From Streptomyces sp. RerS4 (GTDB lineage Bacteria; Actinomycetota; Actinomycetes; Streptomycetales; Streptomycetaceae), in contig NZ_CP097322.1 of assembly GCF_023515955.1 (NCBI RefSeq), positions 6,682,501 through 6,746,500 on the forward strand: a stretch of DNA of 64,000 bases, read 5' to 3'. A program made the translations under genes and the position numbers. Shown here one piece after another: positions 24,058 to 32,186 of this stretch (the stretch's first letter is position 1; every line of letters begins with the position of its first letter). The notes under the pieces were generated by a model. The model worked only from the letters and a program-made list of their open reading frames with translations. It was not told the origin of the DNA and did not search any database.

Positions 24058-25284
24058 ATGCCTCTCGCGCTCCTCGCCCTCGCCATCGGGGCCTTCGGGA
24101 TCGGCACCACCGAATTCGTGATCATGGGCCTGCTTCCCGAGGTCGCCGCCGGATACGGCGTCTCGATCCCCACCGCCGGCCTCCTCGTCACGGGCTACGC
24201 CCTCGGCGTGGTCCTCGGTGCCCCGCTCATGACCGTCCTCGGCACCCGCGTCCCGCGCAAGCGCATGCTGATGCTGCTCATGGGCCTTTTCGTCATCGGG
24301 AACGTGCTCTCCGCCCTGGCCCCCGTCTTCGGCGTGATGCTCGCCGGACGGGTCGTCGCCTCCCTCGCGCACGGCGCCTTCTTCGGCATCGGTTCCGTCG
24401 TGGCCGCCGGCCTGGTGGCCCCCGAGAAGAAGGCCGGGGCCATCGCCATGATGTTCACCGGCCTGACCGTGGCCAACGTCGTCGGCGTCCCGCTCGGCAC
24501 CCTCGTCGGCCAGCACCTCGGCTGGCGCGTCACCTTCCTGATCGTCGCCGCCCTCGGCGTCATCGGCCTCCTCGGCATCGCCCGACTCGTCCCCGACCTG
24601 CCCCGCCCCGAAGGGGTCCGCATCCGCCACGAGCTGGCCGCCTTCCGCAACGTCCAGGTCCTGCTGGCCATGGCCATGACCGTCCTCGGCTTCGGTGGCG
24701 TCTTCGCCGCGATCACGTACATCACCCCGATGCTCACGAACGTCGCCGGCTTCGCCGACACCTCCATCACCTGGCTCCTCGTCCTCTTCGGCCTCGGCAT
24801 GGTCGCGGGCAACCTCGTCGGCGGCCGGTTCGCCGACCGCTCGCTGATGCCGATGCTGTACGTGTCCCTGGGTGCGCTCGCCGTCGTCCTGGCCCTGTTC
24901 ACCCTCACCGCGCACGACAAGATCGGCGCCGCCGTCACCGTCACGCTCATCGGCGCCCTCGGCTTCGCCACCGTGCCGCCGCTGCAGAAGCGGGTCCTCG
25001 ACCAAGCCGCCGGGGCCCCCACCCTGGCCTCCGCCGTCAACATCGGCGCCTTCAACCTCGGCAACGCCCTCGCCGCCTGGCTCGGCGGGATCGTGATCTC
25101 CGCCGGACTCGGCTGGACCGCCCCGAACTGGGTCGGCGCCGCCCTCGCCGCCTCCGCGCTCGTCCTCGCCGTCGTCTCCGGAGCCCTGGAGCGTCGTACG
25201 GGCCACCGTGCGGCCGCCGCCGGCCGGGTCATCGCGACCGGAACCCCGGCACCCGCGCCCGCCGCCGCCCCCGTCTCGTCCTGA
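24058..25284 (+). CDS. MFS transporter of the AraJ/Cmx-type DHA1 group
   Basis: A 408-residue permease with 12 predicted helices. The opening MPLALLALAIGAFGIGTTEF, the GLLVTGYALGVVLGAPLM helix and the loop TRVPRKRMLM are hallmarks of the AraJ/CmlR-like DHA1 family, which includes chloramphenicol and sugar-efflux proteins. AHGAFFGIGSVVA and GVFAAITYITPML are further conserved helices. It is divergent from marR, so probably derepressed by a drug-like ligand. An HbpS-like protein follows 67 bases downstream. ATG 24058 is chosen because the hydrophobic N-terminus begins there; the upstream frame has no coding signal. Confidence 0.88.
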   Translation: MPLALLALAIGAFGIGTTEFVIMGLLPEVAAGYGVSIPTAGLLVTGYALGVVLGAPLMTVLGTRVPRKRMLMLLMGLFVIGNVLSALAPVFGVMLAGRVVASLAHGAFFGIGSVVAAGLVAPEKKAGAIAMMFTGLTVANVVGVPLGTLVGQHLGWRVTFLIVAALGVIGLLGIARLVPDLPRPEGVRIRHELAAFRNVQVLLAMAMTVLGFGGVFAAITYITPMLTNVAGFADTSITWLLVLFGLGMVAGNLVGGRFADRSLMPMLYVSLGALAVVLALFTLTAHDKIGAAVTVTLIGALGFATVPPLQKRVLDQAAGAPTLASAVNIGAFNLGNALAAWLGGIVISAGLGWTAPNWVGAALAASALVLAVVSGALERRTGHRAAAAGRVIATGTPAPAPAAAPVSS

Positions 25285-25351
25285 ACCCCCGTCCTTCCTG
25301 AACGCCCTCCCCTTCCCGCATCCCCTCCCGCACCCCTCCAAGGAGAAACCC

Positions 25352-25795
25352 GTGAGCACCACCCGTACCGCCGTCGCCCCCCTGACCACCGAGGACGCCG
25401 AGCTGCTCGTCGGCGCCGCCCACGCCGCCGCCGAGGAGGCCGGGGTCACCGTGAGCGTCTCCGTCCTGGACGCGGGCGGCCACCCGCTGGCCTTCCGCCG
25501 CGACGACCGGGCCGTGCTGATCTCCGGCGAGACCAGCACGCGCAAGGCCTTCACCGCCCTCCAGCTCGACGCCCCCACCGCCGCGCTCGTCGATGCCGTC
25601 CAGCCCGGCGGCCCCTTCCACACCCTGCCCACCGCCCTGGACCGGCCGCTGCTGTTCATCGCGGGCGGCCTGCCCGTCCACCGCGACGGCCGCCTGATCG
25701 GCGCGATCGGCGTCGGCGGCGGCGCCCCCGAGCAGGACCACGCCTTCGCGACCGCCGCGCTGGAGACCCTGAGCGCCCTGCGCCGAACCCCGTGA
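25352..25795 (+). CDS. GlcG/HbpS-family haem-binding-like protein
   Basis: A 147-residue protein of the GlcG/PduO-C/HbpS family: TTEDAELLVGAAHAAAEEAG, VTVSVSVLDAGGHPLAFRRD, TSTRKAFTALQLDAPTAALV, RPLLFIAGGLPVHRDGRLIG and AIGVGGGAPEQDHAFATAA. Family members bind haem or cobalamin-related ligands, and HbpS is an extracellular redox sensor in Streptomyces. No signal peptide is present here, so this one is probably cytosolic. GTG 25352 has AAGGAGA (25340-25346) in good position. It is likely cotranscribed with the MFS gene upstream; such pairs are common in actinobacteria, but the function is unknown. Confidence 0.85.
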   Translation: MSTTRTAVAPLTTEDAELLVGAAHAAAEEAGVTVSVSVLDAGGHPLAFRRDDRAVLISGETSTRKAFTALQLDAPTAALVDAVQPGGPFHTLPTALDRPLLFIAGGLPVHRDGRLIGAIGVGGGAPEQDHAFATAALETLSALRRTP

Positions 25796-25817
25796 CCGGC
25801 CCTTCCGGTCGCGCGCC

Positions 25818-25852
25818 CGTGTCCCCCGTGCCAGGTTGGTAGGGGGGACACG
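25818..25852 (+). promoter_or_regulatory. Perfect inverted repeat covering the GH20 ribosome-binding site
   Basis: CGTGTCCCCC (25818-25827) is exactly complementary to GGGGGACACG (25843-25852) across a 15-base loop. The right arm holds the GGGGGG Shine-Dalgarno stretch for the GTG at 25858. As RNA it would hide the ribosome site; as DNA it is a plausible repressor dyad. It ends 5 bases before the start codon. Confidence 0.6.
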
Positions 25853-25857
25853 GACAC

Positions 25858-27498
25858 GTGATGACGAAAGCGACCGGGCGGCTTCGCGGGCGGGCCATCG
25901 CGACGGCAGTGGCCGCCGCCGTGGTCACCGTCGCCGTACCCGCCTGCTCCGCCGGGGCCCAGGACTCCCGCAGGGCCCCCACCACCGCGTCACCCCCGGC
26001 CGCGTCCACCCCCGGCGCCCCGGCTCCGGCCCCGAGCCCGACGCCCCCGCCGCCCCCGACGTACCCGCTGTCCACCGCCCCGCGCACCGTCCCCGCCGTA
26101 CGGGAACACGTGCCGGCCCGGGGCCCCGGCTGGAAACCGGCCCCGGCCGCGCGGGTCCTCGTAGCGCCCCCGGACAGCGCGGCCCTCGCCGACGAGGGGA
26201 AGCTGCTGGCGGGCGAGCTGCGCATGGGCTACGCCGAGGCGAACGACGCGCGGCCCGGCGACGTCAGCCTCTCCCTCGCAGCCCGGGGCTCCGGGCCGGC
26301 CGAGTCGTACACCCTCACCGTCCAGGGCGGCCGGGTCACCATCACGGCGCCCGACGAGGCGGGCGTCTTCTACGGCACGCGCACCCTCAAACAGGAGATA
26401 CGCGGGGCCGGTTCGGCCCCCGAGGGCACCGTCAAGGACGCCCCGGCCAAAGCGCAGCGCGGACTCAACCTCGACATCGCCCGCAAGCACTTCACCGCCG
26501 ACTGGATCGAGGACCGGCTGCGCGAGATGGGCGACCTGAAGCTCAACCAGCTCGGCCTGCACTTCTCCGACGACCAGGCGTTCCGGATCCAGTCCGACAC
26601 GCACCCCGAGATCGTCTCCACGCCGCACCTCACCAAGGCCGAGATACGCGGGATCACCGCCCTTGCGGCCCGGCTGCACATAGCGGTCGTCCCCGAGATC
26701 GATTCGCCCGGACACCTCGGCGCCGTCCTGCGCGCCCACCCGGACCTGCAACTGCGCGACGTCCAGGGTCGGGCGGTCAAGGGCGCCGTGGACATATCCA
26801 AGCCGGCCTCCGCGAAACTGCTGGACGACCTGCTGCGCGAGTACCTGCCGCTCTTCCCCGCCGGGGCCTGGCACCTGGGTGCCGACGAGTACCAGGCCCT
26901 GGTCGTGCGCGACCCGCAGGCGTCCTTCCCGCAACTCGCCGCCGCCGCGCGGGCCCGCTACGGGGCCGGCGCCAAGGTCCAGGACCTGGCGACGGGCTGG
27001 CTCAACGACCGGGCGGCGGTGGTCCGTCCGTCCGGCAAGGCCCTCAAGGCGTGGAACGACGGCTTCTTCGCCGGGGGAGTGGCGAGCGCCGCCCCGGACA
27101 TCCAGGCCGAGTACTGGACGGGCAAGGAGATCGGGGCCCGGCCCCCGCTCGCCTACCTGGACGCGGGCCGCAAGGTCGTCAACCTCAACGACGAGTACCT
27201 CTACTACGTCCTCGGCGAGCCCAACCAGTTCACGTACCCGACCGGCAAGCGGATATACGAGGAGTGGAACCCGCTCGTCCTGCGCGGCACCACGGCCGTT
27301 CCGGCCCGCTACGACGGCCGGATCCTGGGCGCCCGCCTCGCCGTCTGGTGCGACCTGGCCGGAGCCCAGACCCCGGCGCAGGTGGCGGCGGGCATCCGGC
27401 TGCCGCTGGCCGCGCTCGCGCAGAAGACGTGGGACCCGCGTCCCCCGCAGGCGCCGTGGACGGACTTCCGGTCCCTCGCGGAGCGCCTGGGGGGATAG
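25858..27498 (+). CDS. GH20 beta-N-acetylhexosaminidase-like lipoprotein
   Basis: A 546-residue exported glycoside hydrolase. The signal peptide ends in the lipobox VPAC at about residue 31, so the protein should be a membrane-anchored lipoprotein. A Pro/Ala/Thr linker follows, then a GH20b-type domain (TLTVQGGRVTITAPDEAGVF, YGTRTLKQEIRG) and the catalytic barrel: RGLNLDIARKHFTADWIEDR, GLHFSDDQAFRIQSDTHPEI, VPEIDSPGHLGAVLRAHPDL and the catalytic Asp-Glu in HLGADEYQ. GH20 enzymes release N-acetylhexosamine from chitin oligomers, wall fragments or glycans. The right arm of a perfect hairpin overlaps its ribosome site. An ATG at 25861 is an alternative start. Confidence 0.9.
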   Translation: MMTKATGRLRGRAIATAVAAAVVTVAVPACSAGAQDSRRAPTTASPPAASTPGAPAPAPSPTPPPPPTYPLSTAPRTVPAVREHVPARGPGWKPAPAARVLVAPPDSAALADEGKLLAGELRMGYAEANDARPGDVSLSLAARGSGPAESYTLTVQGGRVTITAPDEAGVFYGTRTLKQEIRGAGSAPEGTVKDAPAKAQRGLNLDIARKHFTADWIEDRLREMGDLKLNQLGLHFSDDQAFRIQSDTHPEIVSTPHLTKAEIRGITALAARLHIAVVPEIDSPGHLGAVLRAHPDLQLRDVQGRAVKGAVDISKPASAKLLDDLLREYLPLFPAGAWHLGADEYQALVVRDPQASFPQLAAAARARYGAGAKVQDLATGWLNDRAAVVRPSGKALKAWNDGFFAGGVASAAPDIQAEYWTGKEIGARPPLAYLDAGRKVVNLNDEYLYYVLGEPNQFTYPTGKRIYEEWNPLVLRGTTAVPARYDGRILGARLAVWCDLAGAQTPAQVAAGIRLPLAALAQKTWDPRPPQAPWTDFRSLAERLGG

Positions 27499-27530
27499 CG
27501 CGCGATCTTGTCGACCGGCGACCTTCTCGC

Positions 27531-28355
27531 CTACCAGATGGAGTTGACCCACTCCGGGTGGTCGATGAACGGGTTGCGGTTGTGCTGGTAGCTGTCGAAG
27601 ATGATCTGGTTGCGGCGCTGCTCGAACGCGTCCGGCGGGTCGATCGCGTTCCACTGCTTCAGGACGCTGATGCGGCCGTGCCAGGGGACGGAGCCGTTCA
27701 CGGAGGAGTCGTTGACCTCCAGGTCGGCGAAGCCGTCACCGCCTTGGTAGCGCACGGCCATGTAGAGGAGCATGCGCGCCACGTCGCCCTTGACGGCGTT
27801 GCGCGGCTCGAAGGAGTTGGAGTCCGTGTAGCTGCCGGCGGCCTCGCTCACCGGGCTGCCGCCCAGGTCGAAGTCCTTGTTCCCGCGGGTGCTGTTGACC
27901 GTCACGTCCTCCGGACGTATGTGGTGCAGGTCGGTGCCGGGGCCGGTGGTCGTGCCGAAGTTGCCGTGGCTCTGCGCCCAGACGTGCTCGCGGTTCCAGT
28001 CGTCGACCCCGCCGCCGTTCGTCGACTTCGACTGTGAGCGGCCGGAGTACACCAGGATCACGTTGGAGGCGTTGTTCGGGTCCTGGTCGGTGACCTTCAG
28101 CGCGTCCCAGACGGCGCTGTACGAGATCTTGGACTGGTTCTTGATGATGCCGTGCAGCGCGGTCTTCAGCGCGGCGCCGGTCTTGCCCTCGGCGGCGGCG
28201 TAGTACGCGTCCACGCTCGCGGTGGCCGAGGCGGGCGCGGCGGCGGCGTGGGGAAGCGCCGCCTCCTGCTGGCCCGCCGTGGCGGTGGCCGGAAGAAGGA
28301 GCAGGGCGCCGGCGGCGAGGGCGGCGGCCCAGGGGGTCGTACGGGAGATTCTCAT
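27531..28355 (-). CDS. Secreted endonuclease I family nuclease
   Basis: A 274-residue secreted nuclease. The signal peptide (MRISRTTPWAAALAAGALLL) ends near TATAGQQ. The mature enzyme carries the endonuclease I (EndA/NucM) core: DDWNREHVWAQSHGNFGTTT, with the catalytic His in REHVWA, then TDLHHIRPEDVTVNSTRGNK, EPRNAVKGDVARMLLYMAVR and DPPDAFEQRRNQIIFDSYQH followed by RNPFIDHPEWV. This beta-beta-alpha-metal-finger fold cleaves DNA and RNA non-specifically outside the cell. The gene converges on the GH20 lipoprotein with 32 bases between, so two secreted polymer-degrading enzymes sit together. The start ATG is at 28353-28355. Confidence 0.9.
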   Translation of the reverse strand: MRISRTTPWAAALAAGALLLLPATATAGQQEAALPHAAAAPASATASVDAYYAAAEGKTGAALKTALHGIIKNQSKISYSAVWDALKVTDQDPNNASNVILVYSGRSQSKSTNGGGVDDWNREHVWAQSHGNFGTTTGPGTDLHHIRPEDVTVNSTRGNKDFDLGGSPVSEAAGSYTDSNSFEPRNAVKGDVARMLLYMAVRYQGGDGFADLEVNDSSVNGSVPWHGRISVLKQWNAIDPPDAFEQRRNQIIFDSYQHNRNPFIDHPEWVNSIW

Positions 28356-28651
28356 GACGTGGGGGACACCTCTCCACACGCACCGTCCCCACCAGTGCAG
28401 TTGGCGGGGTGTCAGTGGCAAAGCGAGGCTTACATTGTCATGTGCCCTTCAGGTAAAGGCTACGTGTCTACGCGCGTACCTCGCTGTGTCGCGTCCGTCG
28501 GGTCGGGGCGCGGTGGGCGGCGTCTTTCGGCCACGTGGCGCGGCTGACGGCCTGCATCTGTCCGGATCGGGGATCTTCCGGTACGGCGGTGATGTGTTGA
28601 GGTGTGAGAAACAACTCACGTGCCATGTATCCCAGTTGAGAGGATTTCACC

Positions 28652-29596
28652 GTGACTGCATCCCTGGGGCGCCGGGGCTTCATCGGCGCGGCCGCGGCAC
28701 TCGGCGGGGCCGCCCTCATAGGCCCGCTCGCCCCCCTCGCGCAGGCGGCCGGCGCCACCCGCCCGCGTCCCGACGTGATCGCCACCCCGCCCGGCTTCCA
28801 GCCCGAGGGCATCGCCGTCTCCGGCCGGGGTGTCGCGTACACCGGCTCCCTGATCGACGGCTCGATCTACCGCGCCGACCTCGCCACCGGCTCCGGCCGG
28901 ATCCTGACCCGGGGCGACGGCTCGGCCTCCGTCGGGCTGAAGCTGGACACCCGGGGCAGGCTGCTGGTGGCGGGCGGGGCGAGCGGTCGGATCAAGGTGA
29001 TCGACGCGCACGACGGCCGGGTGCTGGCCGTCCACCAGGCCGCCGAGGGGACGGCGTTCGTCAACGACGTGATCGTCGCCTGCGGCGGTGCCTGGTTCAC
29101 CGACTCCTTCAACGACGTCCTGTACCTGCTCCCCGACGGCGGCCGGGCCCCGCGCCCGCTGGCCCTCGGCGGGGAATGGACCCCCACCCCGCCCGGCGGC
29201 ACACACTGGGGCGCCAACGGCATCGAGCGCACCCCCGACGGCCGGGCGCTGCTGGTGGTCAACGACACCGTCCGGGCCCTGTTCCGGGTCGACCCGCGCA
29301 CCGGCGCCGCCACCCGCACCGCGCTCGACGGCGGGGCGGTGGACAACGGCGACGGCCTCGTCGTGCACGGCCGCACCCTGTACGTCGTACGCAACTGGTC
29401 CTACGCCGTGGACGTGTTCACCCTGGACGCGGACGGCCGGCGGGGCCGGTTCGTCAAGCGGATCACCGATCCGCGCTTCGACGAACCGACGACCGCGGCC
29501 GTCCACGGCGGCCGGCTCCACGTGGTCAACGCCCGCTTCGACGCCGACTGGTCGGACCCCGCCACCGCCTCGACGATCGTCAGTTGCCCGTTGTGA
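28652..29596 (+). CDS. Exported SMP-30/NHL-type beta-propeller protein
   Basis: A 314-residue exported protein starting at GTG 28652. The N-terminus MTASLGRRGFIGAAAALGGA is a twin-arginine (Tat) signal peptide. The mature part is built of propeller blades typical of SMP-30/gluconolactonase-like proteins: PPGFQPEGIAVSGRGVAYTG, SLIDGSIYRADLATGSGRIL, HWGANGIERTPDGRALLVVN and DNGDGLVVHGRTLYVVRNWS. Homologues are sometimes labelled superoxide dismutase, which I do not support: no metal-centre motif of that enzyme is seen. Its last 17 bases overlap the 3' end of the convergent solute-binding protein gene. The ligand is unknown. Confidence 0.8.
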   Translation: MTASLGRRGFIGAAAALGGAALIGPLAPLAQAAGATRPRPDVIATPPGFQPEGIAVSGRGVAYTGSLIDGSIYRADLATGSGRILTRGDGSASVGLKLDTRGRLLVAGGASGRIKVIDAHDGRVLAVHQAAEGTAFVNDVIVACGGAWFTDSFNDVLYLLPDGGRAPRPLALGGEWTPTPPGGTHWGANGIERTPDGRALLVVNDTVRALFRVDPRTGAATRTALDGGAVDNGDGLVVHGRTLYVVRNWSYAVDVFTLDADGRRGRFVKRITDPRFDEPTTAAVHGGRLHVVNARFDADWSDPATASTIVSCPL

Positions 29597-30392
29597 CCTG
29601 GGGCGCCGGCTCGTACTTGTAGTTGGCCGAGCCGAAGTTCTTCTTCACGGCCGCTTCCCAGGAGCCGTCCGAGACCATCTTGGTGAGCGCCAGGTTGATC
29701 TTCCGCTGGAGGTCGTTGTCGCCCTTCTTGAGGCCGATGCCGTAATTCTCGTTGCTCAGGTTCAGCCCGACCAGCTTGAACTTGCCCTCGTTGCCCTTCC
29801 TGGCCGCGTACCCGGCGAGGATGGAGTTGTCGGTGGTCATGGCGTCGACCAGGTTGTCCTGGAGGGCGACGAGGCACTCCGAGTAGCCGCCGAGCTCCAG
29901 CACGCTCGCCTTCGGCGCGAGCGTCTTGCGGACGTTCTCGGCGGAGGTCGAGCCGGTCACCGAGCACAGCCGCTTGGTGTTGAGGTCCTCGGCCTTGGTG
30001 ATCGTGGTGTCGTCGGCGCGCACCAGCAGGTCCTGGTGGGCGACGAAGTAGGGGCCCGCGAACTCGACCTTCTCGCGACGCTTGTCGTTGATCGTGTAGC
30101 TCGCCGCGACGAACTTGACCTCGTTGTACTGGATCAGCAGTTCGCGGTCGGAGCTGTAGACCTGCTTGAACTCGATCTCGTTCGGCTTGTAGCCCAGTTC
30201 CTTCCCGATGTACCGGGCCACGTCGACGTCGAACCCGGTGAAGGTGCCGTCGCTCTCGCGCATGCCGATGCCGGGCTGGTCGAACTTGATACCGACGGAG
30301 AGGGGCTCCTTCGGCTCGTCACCGACACACCCGGAGGCGGTGGCGGCGAGGGCGATCACCGCTGCGACCGCGCCGGCCTTGGGAACCTTCAT
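29580..30392 (-). CDS. Orphan amino-acid ABC transporter substrate-binding lipoprotein
   Basis: A 270-residue periplasmic-binding-protein type II. The signal peptide ends in the lipobox ASGC at about residue 22. The fold follows with SVGIKFDQPGIGMRESDGTF, TGFDVDVARYIGKELGYKPN, YTINDKRREKVEFAGPYFV, and the second-lobe signature DLNTKRLCSVTGSTSAENVR, with an Asp near VDAMTTDNSILAGY for the ligand amino group. It resembles glutamate/glutamine-binding proteins (GluB-like). No permease or ATPase gene adjoins it, so it may serve a distant transporter or a kinase. The leader carries an 11-bp hairpin. The start ATG is at 30390-30392. Confidence 0.88.
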   Translation of the reverse strand: MKVPKAGAVAAVIALAATASGCVGDEPKEPLSVGIKFDQPGIGMRESDGTFTGFDVDVARYIGKELGYKPNEIEFKQVYSSDRELLIQYNEVKFVAASYTINDKRREKVEFAGPYFVAHQDLLVRADDTTITKAEDLNTKRLCSVTGSTSAENVRKTLAPKASVLELGGYSECLVALQDNLVDAMTTDNSILAGYAARKGNEGKFKLVGLNLSNENYGIGLKKGDNDLQRKINLALTKMVSDGSWEAAVKKNFGSANYKYEPAPQVTTGN

Positions 30393-30453
30393 GCTGCACT
30401 CTTTCCTCGGGAACGCGACCACGGGGGATGTCGCGGGAACGGGACACATGCGG

Positions 30454-30480
30454 ACACCCGCGCGAGAACCGCGCGGGTGT
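30454..30480 (-). promoter_or_regulatory. Hairpin in the leader of the solute-binding protein gene
   Basis: A perfect 11-bp stem (ACACCCGCGCG / CGCGCGGGTGT) with loop AGAAC lies 62 bases upstream of the binding-protein start on the same strand. It could be a repressor dyad or an RNA attenuator. The remaining bases between the two divergent genes (30481-30716) hold no gene I can support. Confidence 0.5.
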
Positions 30481-30716
30481 GAAGACACGTGTACGAGGAA
30501 GCTAGAAAGGTGCGGGGCGCAGCGTCACTAGATCTGAGGAAAACTTGAGGATAACGATCCGGTTCAGCCGAGGATCTTCTCCGGAACCGGGTCGGAGCGA
30601 AAGGGCCTCCCCGTGCCGGCCGGGAACGTGCGGTCGCCGGCCCGGAGGCCGCGGCGCCGTGACAGCATGGCCGGGCAAGACGGTCGGCAGCGGCCGCGCG
30701 GTGGAGGGGGAGTTCC

Positions 30717-31265
30717 GTGAGTGGAGTACGCAAGACCCTGGCCAAGGTGGAGATCGCGTTGCGCTGGGACCCCAGCGCGGCCGGCGAGCCCCCGCACGAC
30801 CTGGACATCGTCGCGGCGGTGTACGCCGCCGCGGACCCGCACGGGGAGCCCGTCCACCTCGTGCACTTCGGCAGCCGGTCCCCGGACGGCACCATCAGCC
30901 TGGGTCGGGACAGCCGGACCGGACAGGGCTTCGGGTTCGACGAGGTGATGGTGCTCGAACTGGACCGGATGGCCCCCGAGTTGGGCCGGGTGGTGGTCGG
31001 CGTCGTGATCCAGGACGCGGGCGTCGGCGGCCCGGCGCCGCTGCGCAAGACGTTCGCCGCCGTGCCCGGCACGGGGCTGCGTATCCGCGCCGGCTACGAC
31101 GACCTCGCCACGGCGGACTTCGCCGAGGTCGCGGACGCCACGGCGGCCACCGTCGCCGAGTTCACGCGCGACGGCTCGGGCGGCTGGTCGTTGGAGGCCC
31201 GGCCGCGGGGGTTCGACGCGGACGCGCAGGAGTTCGCCCGGGTCATGGGCGCGGCCCGCGCCTGA
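30717..31265 (+). CDS. TerD-family calcium-binding stress protein
   Basis: A 182-residue TerD-family protein starting at GTG 30717, with GGGGGAG just upstream. Blocks are KVEIALRWDPSAAGEPPHDL, DIVAAVYAAADPHGEPVHLV, FGSRSPDGTISLGRDSRTGQ with the acidic Ca-binding residues, and a C-terminal beta-sandwich strand set (GLRIRAGYDDLATADFAEVA). TerD proteins bind calcium and are linked to tellurite and oxidative stress and to development in Streptomyces. This copy stands alone, without terB/C/Z genes. It is divergent from the binding-protein gene. Confidence 0.88.
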   Translation: MSGVRKTLAKVEIALRWDPSAAGEPPHDLDIVAAVYAAADPHGEPVHLVHFGSRSPDGTISLGRDSRTGQGFGFDEVMVLELDRMAPELGRVVVGVVIQDAGVGGPAPLRKTFAAVPGTGLRIRAGYDDLATADFAEVADATAATVAEFTRDGSGGWSLEARPRGFDADAQEFARVMGAARA

Positions 31266-31407
31266 TCCGGCGTACGGGTCGACGTACGGACCGGGTGGCG
31301 GTCACCCTGCTCGGGGGTGACCACCACCCCGTCCGGTGGCGCGCTGCCGCCGTCCCCACGAGGCAGCGCACGGGTGGCCGTCCGGTCATCGGGGACGGCG
31401 CACCGGT

Positions 31408-32028
31408 TCAGGGGGCCCGTACGGCCTCGGGCGTGATGCCGAGGGCGGGCAACAGGGCCGCGTCGACGAACCTGACCAGGTACTCGGCGTCCGCGTAACG
31501 CCCCTCCAGCACGGGCCGGATCCGCAGGACGCCCATCAGCTGCGCCGGCAGGAACTCCACCGCCGGATGATCGGCGGCGATCTCGCCCCGGGCCACCGCC
31601 CGCGCCACGATCGCGTCGAAGGCGGTCAGCTCCGGCTCCACCAGGGCCTCGCGCAGCGCGCCCTGGAGTTCCTCGTCGCTGAGCACGGCATGCCCGAGGG
31701 CCTGGGTCAGTCGGGTGTCGCGGTTCGAGGTGCAGGCGGCGATCCGGGCGGCCTCGCGCAGGTCGCCGGCCAGACTCCCCGTATCGACGCCGGTCAGCGT
31801 CCGGTCGCTGCGGCTCGCGCGCAGGGCGGCGGCGACGAGCCGCGGCTTCGTCTTCCACTGCCGGTAGAGCGTGGACTTCCCGCAACTGGCGCGCGCGGCG
31901 ATGCCCTCCATGGTGAGGGCCTCGTACCCGCACTCGCGCAACTGCTCCAGGACGGCGTCGTAGAACTCCTGCTCGCGCTCCGGCGAGATCTTGGAGCGGC
32001 GCGCGGTGACCTGCGGCGTCGACGTCAT
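31408..32028 (-). CDS. TetR-family repressor
   Basis: A 206-residue TetR regulator. The N-terminal helix-turn-helix is EREQEFYDAVLEQLRECGYE, LTMEGIAARASCGKSTLYRQ, WKTKPRLVAAALR; the C-terminal region is an all-helical ligand pocket (LAGDLREAARIAACTSNRDT, QLMGVLRIRPVLEGRYADAE). It is divergent from the PAP2/DMT pair. The 158 bases between the starts contain two perfect palindromes at 32113-32142, the obvious target. I chose the ATG at 32026-32028 because the family's core starts soon after it; the open frame upstream would translate through those palindromes. Confidence 0.9.
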   Translation of the reverse strand: MTSTPQVTARRSKISPEREQEFYDAVLEQLRECGYEALTMEGIAARASCGKSTLYRQWKTKPRLVAAALRASRSDRTLTGVDTGSLAGDLREAARIAACTSNRDTRLTQALGHAVLSDEELQGALREALVEPELTAFDAIVARAVARGEIAADHPAVEFLPAQLMGVLRIRPVLEGRYADAEYLVRFVDAALLPALGITPEAVRAP

Positions 32029-32112
32029 CGGCGGGGGCTCTCCTCGGGCTCCTGGACGGGCTGCGTGCTTGCTTTTCGAGTGTACGGCCCGTTCCGACGT
32101 TATCGGTACACG

Positions 32113-32142
32113 CGCGTATCGATACGCGAATGTATCGATACA
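32113..32142. promoter_or_regulatory. Double palindromic operator for the TetR repressor
   Basis: CGCGTATCGATACGCG (32113-32128, perfect 16-bp palindrome) and TGTATCGATACA (32131-32142, perfect 12-bp palindrome) share the core GTATCGATAC, and their centres are 16 bases apart. Two TetR dimers could bind cooperatively. The pair ends 44 bases before the PAP2 start. A further related half-site, GGTACACGCG, begins at 32105. Confidence 0.75.
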
Positions 32143-32186
32143 CTGGCGTGTCGATGAAGAGCACCCGAAAGAAGTGAGACCGGGGG

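Noticed and set aside
28652..29596. Superoxide dismutase function for the SMP-30-like protein
   Set aside because: Homologues sometimes carry that label, but the sequence is a beta-propeller without SOD metal ligands.
30389..31072. Minus-strand frame opposite the TerD gene
   Set aside because: The TerD frame has recognisable family blocks and a ribosome site; the antisense frame has neither.
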